A stretch of 6,685 bases of DNA from Streptosporangiaceae bacterium (lineage in GTDB: Bacteria; Actinomycetota; Actinomycetes; Streptosporangiales; Streptosporangiaceae): contig JASHXW010000028.1 in NCBI GenBank assembly GCA_030043395.1, positions 1 to 6,685 of the forward strand, given 5' to 3'. The notes beneath the pieces were generated by a model. The model was not told the origin of the DNA. It worked only from the letters and a program-made list of their open reading frames with translations, and searched no databases. Position 1 is the first letter of the stretch, and each line of letters opens with the position of its first letter. A program made the translations under genes and the position numbers. Positions 1 to 6,335 of the stretch are shown one piece after another.

Positions 1-275
1 CGCGGGCGAGCCCGGTCCTGCCGCTCCTGCTGCTCGCGCTGCTGGCCGTCGCGTTCATCGCCTTCGCCAGGACCACCATGGGCATGGTCACGGGGAAGCA
101 GACGCAGCCGCAGGATGGCGAACCAGCGCCCAGCGATCCTTACCAGGGCAGGGCGGCGCACTGGACCAGGGTCATCCCGCTCGCCGTGGGCCTGATCGCG
201 CTGCTTGCGCTCGGCTTGTGGATCCCGGCCGGGTTGAACACGGCGATCCTGCACTCGATGGCGGCCATCACATGA
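1..275 (+). CDS. HyfF-like antiporter-type membrane subunit, C-terminal end (partial)
   Basis: This reading frame is open from the left edge (first full codon at 3) to a TGA at 273-275, leaving about 90 residues of a protein that begins outside the window. The remnant has a hydrophobic helix near its start (PVLPLLLLALLAVAFIAFA), a polar loop of about 30 residues, and a last hydrophobic helix containing GLWIP. A final helix ending in a GLWIP-like motif is what I know from the C-terminus of HyfF/HycC-type proton-translocating subunits of group 4 hydrogenases, which are homologues of complex I NuoL/M/N. The next genes encode the rest of such a complex, which supports the call. The stop overlaps the start of the large-subunit gene (ATGA, 272-275), so the two are probably translationally coupled. 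The diagnostic membrane lysines lie outside the window, so assignment to HyfF rather than another antiporter-like subunit rests on gene order. Confidence 0.72.
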   Translation, partial: RASPVLPLLLLALLAVAFIAFARTTMGMVTGKQTQPQDGEPAPSDPYQGRAAHWTRVIPLAVGLIALLALGLWIPAGLNTAILHSMAAIT

Positions 276-1837
276 CGGCCATCCAGTCTGGCCAGGCCGA
301 TCCTTTCGCCGGCTTGCTCGCTTCGGTAAGCGGCGCGGTACCAGGCGACAGCGGCGGCGCGCGGGCAGTGACGGTCCCGCCTGCCGAACTCGAGTCCGCG
401 GTCACCCACATGGCCGGCGCGGGTGCCCGGCTGGCTGACCTGTTCGCTGACGGCGTCGATCCCGTGACGCTGCAACTGGTCTGGGCGCTGGACACGCAGC
501 AGCGGTACATCGTGGTGCGCTCGGACGTCACCGCGGACACCTACCCGCCCCTGTCCGATATCGCCCCGTCCGCATTCGCCGAAGAATGCGAGATCTACGA
601 GCAGTTCGGCATCCGGCCAGCCTCGGGCAAGCCACTGAACCGCGTCGCGCTGCCGCCCCACGCCGCGCCTGGCTTGCCGCGACTCGGCCGCCCGCCGCAG
701 GAGCCGCCCGAAGAAGCCCACGCCCCGCACACCGTAGGCGGGCACGCGTTCGAGTTCCCCTTCGGCCCGGTCCGCCAGGTGGGGGTGGAATCGCTGTACT
801 ACGGCTTGGTGACCAGCGGCGAGGAAGTCGTCGACTTGTACATGTTCACCTGGCACAAGCACCGCGGCATGGAATGGCGCCTCCGCGGACGCGATCCCCG
901 GGATGCGCTCTTCCTCGTGGAGCGAGCCGAGGGCCTCAGTGCAGTCGGCGTCTCCTGGGCTTTCGCCGCTGCGGTGGAGTCTGCTCTTGCAGTCACCGCG
1001 CCCCCAGCCGCGCAACGGTCCAGGGCTGTCGCCCTCGAGCTTGAGCGCCTGTACAACCACGCCGCCGCCACGGCCGCGCTGTGCCAGGCGACCGGGCTGA
1101 GCGTCGGCCAGTCCGCGGCGGAGATCGCCCTGGAACGCTTGCTGCGACTCAACGCTGCCGTGTTCGGGCACCGATACCTGTTCGGCGTCGTGGCAGTCGG
1201 TGGTGCGCGCCGCTCACCGGACGTGCAGGCGCTGCGGACTGGCCTGCCTGCCGCGTACGGGGAACTGCGCCGGGCAGCCGACGCCCTGGCGCGGACGAAC
1301 TCCTTCCTCGACCGCCTCGAGGCGGCCGGAATCGTCACTGGGGAGCAGGCATCGCGCCTCGGGCTAGTCGGCCCGGTGGCCCGTGCTGCCGGCGTCGGCA
1401 TCGATTCCCGGGTGGACCACCCCGCTCCCCCCTATACCGAGCACCGGCCCGAGGTCGCGCAGCGCAGCAAGGGCGACGTGCTGTCCAGGTTCGGCGTCAT
1501 GCAGGACGAGGCCGCGGAGTCGGTTCGGCTGATCACCGAGCTTCTTGAGGCCGGGACAAGCGCCGAAGGCACGGCGCTGCCCGCGACCCCAGCCAGCGCT
1601 GCCGCCGCCACAGGCCCGGGAGCCAGCGGCCTGGGCTGGGCTGAGACACCGCGCGGCGAGGCGCTTGCCTTCGTGCGGCTGGACGAGAACGGCCGGATAG
1701 CCAGAGCCAGGCTCCGACCCGCGTCCGTGCGGAACTGGCGCGGCTTCGACGACGCCTGCCGATCGCAGAACGTCTTCACCGACATCCCCATCATCGAGGC
1801 CAGCTTCTGGCTGACGGTGGCCGGGACAGCACGCTAA
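272..1837 (+). CDS. HyfG/HycE-like large subunit (NuoC-NuoD fusion) lacking the NiFe site
   Basis: The 521-residue protein is homologous to HycE/HyfG. Residues 1 to about 128 are a NuoC-like domain (EIYEQFGI at 107-114). A Pro-rich linker follows (about 129-157), then the NuoD/hydrogenase-type domain from GPVR (165-168) onward. Visible landmarks are HRGME (197-201), LELERL, DSRVDHP (377-383), GDVLSRF (400-406), ETPRGE (458-463) and the C-terminal SFWLTVAGTAR. The two CxxC motifs that hold Ni-Fe in hydrogenases are gone: the first reads ERAEGLS (217-223) and the second, normally DPCxxC, reads WLTVAG (513-518). No hydrogenase activity is therefore expected from this subunit. An Ala/Pro/Gly-rich spacer lies at 427-453. 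I chose ATG 272 because it overlaps the previous stop (ATGA) and is followed by a plausible N-terminus; no clear Shine-Dalgarno precedes it, which fits coupled translation. In a complex it would sit in the cytoplasmic arm against the small subunit. Confidence 0.9.
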   Translation: MTAIQSGQADPFAGLLASVSGAVPGDSGGARAVTVPPAELESAVTHMAGAGARLADLFADGVDPVTLQLVWALDTQQRYIVVRSDVTADTYPPLSDIAPSAFAEECEIYEQFGIRPASGKPLNRVALPPHAAPGLPRLGRPPQEPPEEAHAPHTVGGHAFEFPFGPVRQVGVESLYYGLVTSGEEVVDLYMFTWHKHRGMEWRLRGRDPRDALFLVERAEGLSAVGVSWAFAAAVESALAVTAPPAAQRSRAVALELERLYNHAAATAALCQATGLSVGQSAAEIALERLLRLNAAVFGHRYLFGVVAVGGARRSPDVQALRTGLPAAYGELRRAADALARTNSFLDRLEAAGIVTGEQASRLGLVGPVARAAGVGIDSRVDHPAPPYTEHRPEVAQRSKGDVLSRFGVMQDEAAESVRLITELLEAGTSAEGTALPATPASAAAATGPGASGLGWAETPRGEALAFVRLDENGRIARARLRPASVRNWRGFDDACRSQNVFTDIPIIEASFWLTVAGTAR

Positions 1838-1839
1838 GC

Positions 1840-1845
1840 GAGGTG
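1840..1845 (+). promoter_or_regulatory. Ribosome binding site deciding the ferredoxin start
   Basis: GAGGTG lies six bases before ATG 1852. It overlaps the alternative in-frame GTG at 1843, so it favours ATG 1852 as the true start of the ferredoxin gene. Confidence 0.65.
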
Positions 1846-1851
1846 AGCCGA

Positions 1852-2190
1852 ATGGCCCTGTGGTTCCTGCGGGGACTGCGCCGCGGCGTGGTCACCACCA
1901 GGTACCCCGCCCGTCCCGACGTCAGTGCCGCGAGCCTCCCGACGCCGCCGGCCTTCCGGCCAGGCGCGCTGGACCGGGCCGCCGCGCGCGAGATGGTCGA
2001 CGCCTGCCCCAGCCACGCGCTGGCAGTGGACGGCGCCATCCTGGCGTTCGACGTCGGCGCCTGCACCGCGTGCGGCCGGTGCGAGGAGATCGCCCCGCAC
2101 GCCGTCGAGTCGAGCGGAGTCTTCGAGCTCGCCGCCACGGCCCGCGAGCACCTCATGAAGCGCATCCCCCTGCAGGAGGCAGGATCATGA
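1852..2190 (+). CDS. HyfH/HycF-like ferredoxin reduced to one [4Fe-4S] cluster
   Basis: The 112-residue protein resembles the electron-transfer ferredoxin subunit HycF/HyfH, with an N-terminal VVTTRYPARP (13-22) like the TATSSYP region of HycF. It contains ACPSHAL (51-57) and CTACGRCEE (71-79). Classical members have two CxxCxxCxxxCP motifs that bind two cubanes. Here the first three cysteines of motif I are R42, A45 and M48, and the last cysteine of motif II is A81. The remaining C52, C71, C74 and C77 are exactly the ligands of a single cluster. The cysteine-rich C-terminal region of HycF is absent (112 residues against about 180). It starts 14 bases after the large-subunit stop and ends in an ATGA overlap (2187-2190) with the small-subunit gene. 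Its likely role is to pass electrons to or from the small subunit. An in-frame GTG at 1843 is an alternative start that would add three residues. Confidence 0.85.
   Translation: MALWFLRGLRRGVVTTRYPARPDVSAASLPTPPAFRPGALDRAAAREMVDACPSHALAVDGAILAFDVGACTACGRCEEIAPHAVESSGVFELAATAREHLMKRIPLQEAGS
2174..2179 (+). promoter_or_regulatory. Ribosome binding site of the small-subunit gene
   Basis: AGGAGG with a seven-base spacer to ATG 2187. It confirms that start and excludes the longer in-frame extension that runs upstream through the ferredoxin gene. Confidence 0.75.
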
Positions 2191-2759
2191 CAGGCGACCA
2201 GCCCCGCACTGACGGCGCGGAGAGTCCCGCTCCCGCGCCGTCACAAGACGCCGGCTACGCCGAGGACCTGGTGGGCGGCGCCTCCCAGCTCCGCGACCGG
2301 GTCGCGACGCTCTTCGCGCGCAGCCTGCACATCCGGACTCTCGACACCGGGTCGTGCGCAGTGTGCGAGCAGGAGATCAGGCTGCTCACCGCCCCGCACT
2401 ATGACCTGCATCGGCTGGGGTTCTTCTTCACCCCGGCCCCCCGGCATGCTGACCTGCTCTTGGTGACCGGTCCGGCGATCCGGGCTTTCGACGTCGCGGC
2501 CCGCAAGGCATACGAGGCCATGCCCGGGCCGAAAGTGGTGGTGGCTACCGGTGCTTGCGCGCTCGGCGGCGTCTACCAGGCTGACGCCTTCGTGCACGGC
2601 TCCGTGGACCAGATCCTGCCCGTGGACGTTTGGATACCCGGCTGCCCGCCGAGCCCGCTTGCGCTGCTGCACGGGCTGCTGGTCGCCGTCGACCGGCTTG
2701 CCGAGAAGGTTGGCGGCCTGAGCTTCGCCGCCGTCAGCGGGCAGGAGGGCTCACCGTGA
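2187..2759 (+). CDS. HyfI/HycG-like small subunit (NuoB family) with intact [4Fe-4S] site
   Basis: The 190-residue protein belongs to the NuoB/hydrogenase small-subunit family. After a polar, Ala/Pro-rich N-terminal stretch (1 to about 30), the conserved core starts at GSCAVCEQEI (55-64). It continues through PRHADLLLVTGP (85-96), GACALGG (122-128) and VDVWIPGCPPSP (146-157). The four cluster ligands are all present: C57, C60, C124 and C153. The CxxC spacing at 57-60 is the hydrogenase (HycG) form rather than the adjacent CC of complex I NuoB. This cluster is the proximal one, equivalent to N2 of complex I, and would face the large subunit. The protein lacks the long C-terminal tail of HycG (about 255 residues). 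The gene overlaps the ferredoxin stop by ATGA and the next gene by GTGA (2756-2759). No signal peptide is seen, as expected for a cytoplasmic-facing arm. Confidence 0.92.
   Translation: MTGDQPRTDGAESPAPAPSQDAGYAEDLVGGASQLRDRVATLFARSLHIRTLDTGSCAVCEQEIRLLTAPHYDLHRLGFFFTPAPRHADLLLVTGPAIRAFDVAARKAYEAMPGPKVVVATGACALGGVYQADAFVHGSVDQILPVDVWIPGCPPSPLALLHGLLVAVDRLAEKVGGLSFAAVSGQEGSP
2743..2748 (+). promoter_or_regulatory. Ribosome binding site supporting the GTG start of the HyfB-like gene
   Basis: AGGAGG lies inside the end of the small-subunit gene, seven bases before GTG 2756. It selects this GTG over the in-frame ATG at 2630, which would lie entirely within the small-subunit coding sequence. Confidence 0.75.
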
Positions 2760-4783
2760 CCGCGCTGACCTGGCTCCTTGTCGCAGCAGCCGGCTGGGCG
2801 CTGGCGACCGCATGCGCCCTCGCCGGGACCCGGCCAGGGCTGGTTGGCCGTCAGTCCGTGCGGGCCGCGTGCACGATCTCCGCACTCGCCGGAATCGCGG
2901 CCATCGCGGGCGGCGCGTCGTCGTTGTGGTGGGGCGACTCGCGCCTGGTCTCAGCCGGCGGGTCGGTCGTCGTCGGCACCCTGCAACTCCAGGCGACCGG
3001 GCTGGCCGGCGTGTTCGCCGCCCTGCTCGGGCTCGTGGCGCTGGCTATCGCCATGTACGCGATCCGCTACCACCAGCGCGGCCCGGCGACCAGCTTGTAC
3101 CTGGCGGTCTTCAACCTCGCGTGCCTGGCGTGCCTGGCCGTGCTCACCGCTGCCAACATCGTCACGTTCCTGGTGGCGTGGGAGTCGGTCGCCCTGCTGT
3201 GCTACCTGCTGATCCTGCGGCATCCGGGGCGGCGCGAGGTAGCAGGCGGGGCCTTCTGGTTCCTGGCGCTGTCCGAGACCGGCTTCGTGCTGGTGGTGGC
3301 TGCCTTCGTCATCCTGGCGACCAAGACGCACTCCATGCAACTTGACGTCATCACGGCCCGCGCGCACCTGATGCCGGCTGGCTGGCGGGACACGGCCTAC
3401 CTGCTCGCGCTCACCGGCTTCGGCTTCAAGGCGGGCCTGGTTCCGCTGCATGTATGGCTGCCCGAGGCGCATCCAGTCGCCCCCGCCGACGGCTCGGCGT
3501 TCTTGTCCGGGCTCGTGGTCAACCTCGGCGCGTACGGCATCGCGCTGTTCGCCTTCCGGCTGCTGCCGATTCCGTCAGCCTGGGTGGGGCTGGTGACGAT
3601 GGCCGTGGGAGCGATGACGGCCGCGATCGGCATCTTGTACGCGCTGAGCGAGCGCGATCTCAAGCGCTTCCTGGCATTCTCGACGATCGAGAACATCGGC
3701 ATCATCGTGACCGCGTTCGGCGCGGCGATGACGTTCGGCTCGTACGGACAGCGCGCGCTCTGGGCGTTCCTGCTGCTGGCCGGGCTGTATCACGTCGCCA
3801 ATCACGGCACGTACAAGACGTTGCTGTTCCTGGAAGCCGGGGTGATCGAGCACGCAGCCGGGACCAGGGACATGGACCGGCTCGGCGGCCTCATCCACCG
3901 GCTCCCCCGCAGCGCGGTCATCACGCTGATCGGCACGCTCGGCATCGCCGCGCTTCCCCCGCTCAACGGGTTCGTCAGCGAATGGCTGATCTTCCAGGGG
4001 CTGTTCCAGGGCTTCCGGACCGGCAGCCACCTGGTCGCGATCCTGATCGTCGTCGCAGCGGCGACCCTGGGGCTGACGGGCGGGCTGGCGATCTACGCCT
4101 TCGTGCGCGGGTACGGCATCCCGTTCCTCGGCATGCCGCGCACCCGGCAGGCGTCCGGGGCCAGCGAGGAGGGCCAGCCGGTAGCCGGACCCGGGCTCCT
4201 CGCGGTCGCCTGCGTGGCGCTCGCCGTCGGCGCGCCGCTGGTGGTGCTGGCGCTCTCGCGTGGCGTCAGCGCGGTGACGGGTGTCGCGTTGCGGCCGGAC
4301 CTGCTGCCCGGGGACCTGACGATCATCCCAGCGCACACCGACTTCTCGGCGTTCTCTCCGACCTACCTGGCAATATTCCTGGTCGCGATATCGATCGTGC
4401 CCCTTCTCATTTACTATGCCGGCCGGCGTCGCGCCGAGTCGGTCGTCGTGCCTGTGTGGGACGGCGGGATGGTGGCATTCCGGCCTCGGATGCAGTATTC
4501 GGCGATGACCTTCTCGGCGCCGACCCGGGTGACTTTCGAGGCGCTTTACCGGCCCTCGGTACATCTGAATCGCGCATCGGACGATCCGGCTGGGCGGTCC
4601 GGCCCGGTGCACTACGAGACCGAGGTGACGCCGATCTTCCAGCGTTACCTGTACCGGCCAGTCGTGCGCGGCGTGGAATGGCTCGCCGACGTCATCCGGC
4701 CGATGCAGTCCGGCGATGTCAACCTGTACCTGTTCTACGTGTTCGCCGTCATACTCATCGCGTACCTGATCGGCGCCCTGTGA
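2756..4783 (+). CDS. HyfB/HycC-like antiporter-type membrane subunit
   Basis: The 675-residue polytopic protein, with about 14-16 hydrophobic helices, belongs to the Mrp-antiporter/NuoL-M-N family that moves protons or sodium in complex I and group 4 hydrogenases. Landmarks are AWESVALL with the helix-5 glutamate E143, GFGFKAGLVPLHVWLPEAHP with the helix-7 lysine K225, the amphipathic stretch SERDLKRFLAFSTIENIG (298-315), HGTYKTLLFLEAG with K354, TRDMDRLGGL (370-379) and LNGFVSEWL with E409. The helix-8 motif, usually SG(V/L)xxKxGxYG, reads SGLVVNLGAYG, so the lysine is N256. The C-terminal part (about 568-600, WDGG then RMQYSAMTFS) matches the HycC/HyfB-type soluble segment and precedes a last helix. 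The GTG start overlaps the small-subunit stop (GTGA). This is the last gene of the operon in this orientation; the next gene is convergent. Other members of the complex (HyfC- and HyfE-like) are not in the window and may lie upstream. Confidence 0.9.
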   Translation: MTALTWLLVAAAGWALATACALAGTRPGLVGRQSVRAACTISALAGIAAIAGGASSLWWGDSRLVSAGGSVVVGTLQLQATGLAGVFAALLGLVALAIAMYAIRYHQRGPATSLYLAVFNLACLACLAVLTAANIVTFLVAWESVALLCYLLILRHPGRREVAGGAFWFLALSETGFVLVVAAFVILATKTHSMQLDVITARAHLMPAGWRDTAYLLALTGFGFKAGLVPLHVWLPEAHPVAPADGSAFLSGLVVNLGAYGIALFAFRLLPIPSAWVGLVTMAVGAMTAAIGILYALSERDLKRFLAFSTIENIGIIVTAFGAAMTFGSYGQRALWAFLLLAGLYHVANHGTYKTLLFLEAGVIEHAAGTRDMDRLGGLIHRLPRSAVITLIGTLGIAALPPLNGFVSEWLIFQGLFQGFRTGSHLVAILIVVAAATLGLTGGLAIYAFVRGYGIPFLGMPRTRQASGASEEGQPVAGPGLLAVACVALAVGAPLVVLALSRGVSAVTGVALRPDLLPGDLTIIPAHTDFSAFSPTYLAIFLVAISIVPLLIYYAGRRRAESVVVPVWDGGMVAFRPRMQYSAMTFSAPTRVTFEALYRPSVHLNRASDDPAGRSGPVHYETEVTPIFQRYLYRPVVRGVEWLADVIRPMQSGDVNLYLFYVFAVILIAYLIGAL

Positions 4784-4820
4784 TCGAGAAGTCGACGCTT
4801 GCCGGGCAGGTGGCGCTCAA

Positions 4821-4841
4821 GGTTTGGATCGGGCCAATGCC
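4821..4841. terminator. Weak hairpin in the convergent gap (possible terminator)
   Basis: GGTTTGG (4821-4827) can pair with CCAATGCC (4834-4841) around a six-base loop, with one bulged base and one G-T pair. It is the only notable structure in the 61 bases between the two convergent stops at 4783 and 4845. There is no T-tract on either strand, so this is not a standard intrinsic terminator; termination may be Rho-dependent or lie elsewhere. Confidence 0.2.
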
Positions 4842-4844
4842 AGG

Positions 4845-6335
4845 TCACTCCCAGCCGCCGATCCGCTGGTAGATGTCGACGCCATAGCTGGTAGGCAGCG
4901 GCGGAGCGACGACAAGCTTGAAAACCCGCTTGCCGCCGGGCTGCCTGGGCGCTCGCAGGAACAGCATCCTCGAGCTGGCCTGGCTGTGGAAGCTGTCGGC
5001 TAGGTCGAAGTGATGGGTAACGAAGAAGACCCTGACGTCCGCCTCGAGCAGCGCCTGGACGATCTGGCGGCCGATCTCCGAGCCTTCTCGCTCATTAGTG
5101 GCGGCGAATGACTCGTTGAACAGCATGAGGCAGCGTGGCCCGATCTCATCGGCAATGGCGCTCATCCTGCCGAGCTCCTCGTCCAGGCGCCCGCTGACCA
5201 GCGTCGGGTCCTCCTCTCGGATGAAGTGCGTGTAGATCGCCTCGACGACGCTGGCACGAAAGGCCCCGGCGACGACGAACATGCCAGCTTGCATCATGAG
5301 CTGGGCAAGGCCGAAGCTGCGCAGGAAGGTCGACTTACCACCGGAATTGGCGCCGGTGATGATCGTCAGCTGCGTGCCGTCGGCGTCGACGTCGTTGCCG
5401 ACGACTTGCCCGGTGCGCAGAGCCAGGCAGACATCGCGCAGGTCCGTGCAGGAAAGAGCCCCGGTGGGCCAGCTCGCGGGCTCGGGGAAGGTAACCGGCA
5501 GGCTCCTGGCACTGAGCTGACTGGCCAGGTTCAGGCAGCTGACGTAGAAGCCAAGCTCGGCGCGCAGCATCGTGAAGTAGCTGGCGATGTGATCGGCGGA
5601 CTGAGCTGCCGCGTTAGCGACCAGGTTGATCCCGCGCCCCGTGATCTCCGACAGCGCCTGAGCTCCGGCCTCGTCGCGGGGCGGGATCGAGAACGAGTAG
5701 ACCGTCCGGGGCGCGATCCCTATCCGTTCGCGCCAGCTGCGCCTGGCGCTACCCGAGCGCAGGACGTAGTTGATTCCGCTGTTGTCCCCGGCGAGCTGGG
5801 CGCTGATGAGCTCGCCGCCGCGGAACCGGAGCTGCCTGAGGTGCTCCCTGAGTGTTTCGAAGTAGTCGTCATCGAGTTCGCCCTGCACGGTGCGAAAGAA
5901 GGCCGTCAGGCCGTCGGAGGAGAACTTGGCTGCGTGCTCGTCGGCTACCGTGCGCAATTGCCTGAGCCGGACGACCAGTACCTCGAGCTGGCTGACCGCG
6001 CCGTACAGGATGGACGAGGGGCTCTGCGAGGTGAAGAACCCCCACACGCTGCGCTTGTCCGCCAGCGCCCCGACGGCGATGTCGTACATCTCGCGGATGA
6101 TCTCCGGCTCGGCCAGGCAGTCGGCGAGGACGCGCTGCCGGTACCGGATCTGCTCCGGCTCGCGCATGCTGGCGAGCAGTACCTTCCTGGAGATGTCCAG
6201 CAGGTACCGGTCGCCCGCTGCCATCTCGTTGAGCAGCGTGTTCAGCTCAAGGTCGCTGGTCAGGTCGCGATGGTTGGCCGGAAGGGCCGCGCTCGTATCG
6301 AAGTCCTGGTCGGCGAAGAGCAGATGGGCCTTCAT
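4845..6335 (-). CDS. MutS-related ATPase (MutS_V domain, no mismatch-recognition domain)
   Basis: The 496-residue protein carries a C-terminal MutS-type ABC ATPase domain (about 290-496). Walker A is GANSGGKST (328-336), preceded by IITG-like sequence as in MutS. SGRLDEEL (381-388) sits where MutS has its SGRSTF segment. Walker B is LMLFNE (403-408), followed by [10 protein letters not shown], and the H-loop is FVTHHFDLA (438-446). PTSYGVDI near the end matches the KSYGLAVA region of MutS. The first 290 or so residues are mostly helical and could be a core/lever region, but the N-terminal domain with the Phe-x-Glu mismatch wedge cannot fit: MutS proteins are about 850 residues. Walker B has Asn407 in place of the usual Asp, with catalytic Glu408 kept. 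The ATG at 6335 overlaps the preceding gene's stop (ATGA) and has AAGGA seven bases upstream. I recognise the superfamily only; the function is unknown and true mismatch repair is doubtful. Confidence 0.82.
   Translation of the reverse strand: MKAHLLFADQDFDTSAALPANHRDLTSDLELNTLLNEMAAGDRYLLDISRKVLLASMREPEQIRYRQRVLADCLAEPEIIREMYDIAVGALADKRSVWGFFTSQSPSSILYGAVSQLEVLVVRLRQLRTVADEHAAKFSSDGLTAFFRTVQGELDDDYFETLREHLRQLRFRGGELISAQLAGDNSGINYVLRSGSARRSWRERIGIAPRTVYSFSIPPRDEAGAQALSEITGRGINLVANAAAQSADHIASYFTMLRAELGFYVSCLNLASQLSARSLPVTFPEPASWPTGALSCTDLRDVCLALRTGQVVGNDVDADGTQLTIITGANSGGKSTFLRSFGLAQLMMQAGMFVVAGAFRASVVEAIYTHFIREEDPTLVSGRLDEELGRMSAIADEIGPRCLMLFNESFAATNEREGSEIGRQIVQALLEADVRVFFVTHHFDLADSFHSQASSRMLFLRAPRQPGGKRVFKLVVAPPLPTSYGVDIYQRIGGWE

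Noticed and set aside
140..1171. Long minus-strand open frame (343 codons) opposite the large-subunit gene
   Set aside because: It is Arg/Gly/His-rich with no recognisable motif, and lies opposite a gene with clear HycE homology. Such frames are expected at this GC content.
1843..1851. GTG 1843 as the ferredoxin start
   Set aside because: It falls within the GAGGTG ribosome binding site, which serves ATG 1852 at a normal spacing.
2630..2758. In-frame ATG 2630 as the start of the HyfB-like protein
   Set aside because: The added 42 residues overlap the small-subunit gene and are not hydrophobic; GTG 2756 has AGGAGG at seven bases and a typical first helix.
272..4783. A functional [NiFe] hydrogenase or formate hydrogenlyase
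   Set aside because: All four nickel-ligand cysteines are missing from the large subunit, so the hydrogenase name describes homology only.
4784..4844. A functional link between the hydrogenase-like operon and the MutS-related pair
   Set aside because: The two sets are convergent, share no promoter and have no known biochemical connection; adjacency alone is not evidence.
3454..4872. Second plus-strand frame of 472 codons inside the HyfB-like gene
   Set aside because: Its translation is dominated by Arg/Gly/Pro with no hydrophobic pattern, while the chosen frame gives a full set of membrane helices and family motifs.
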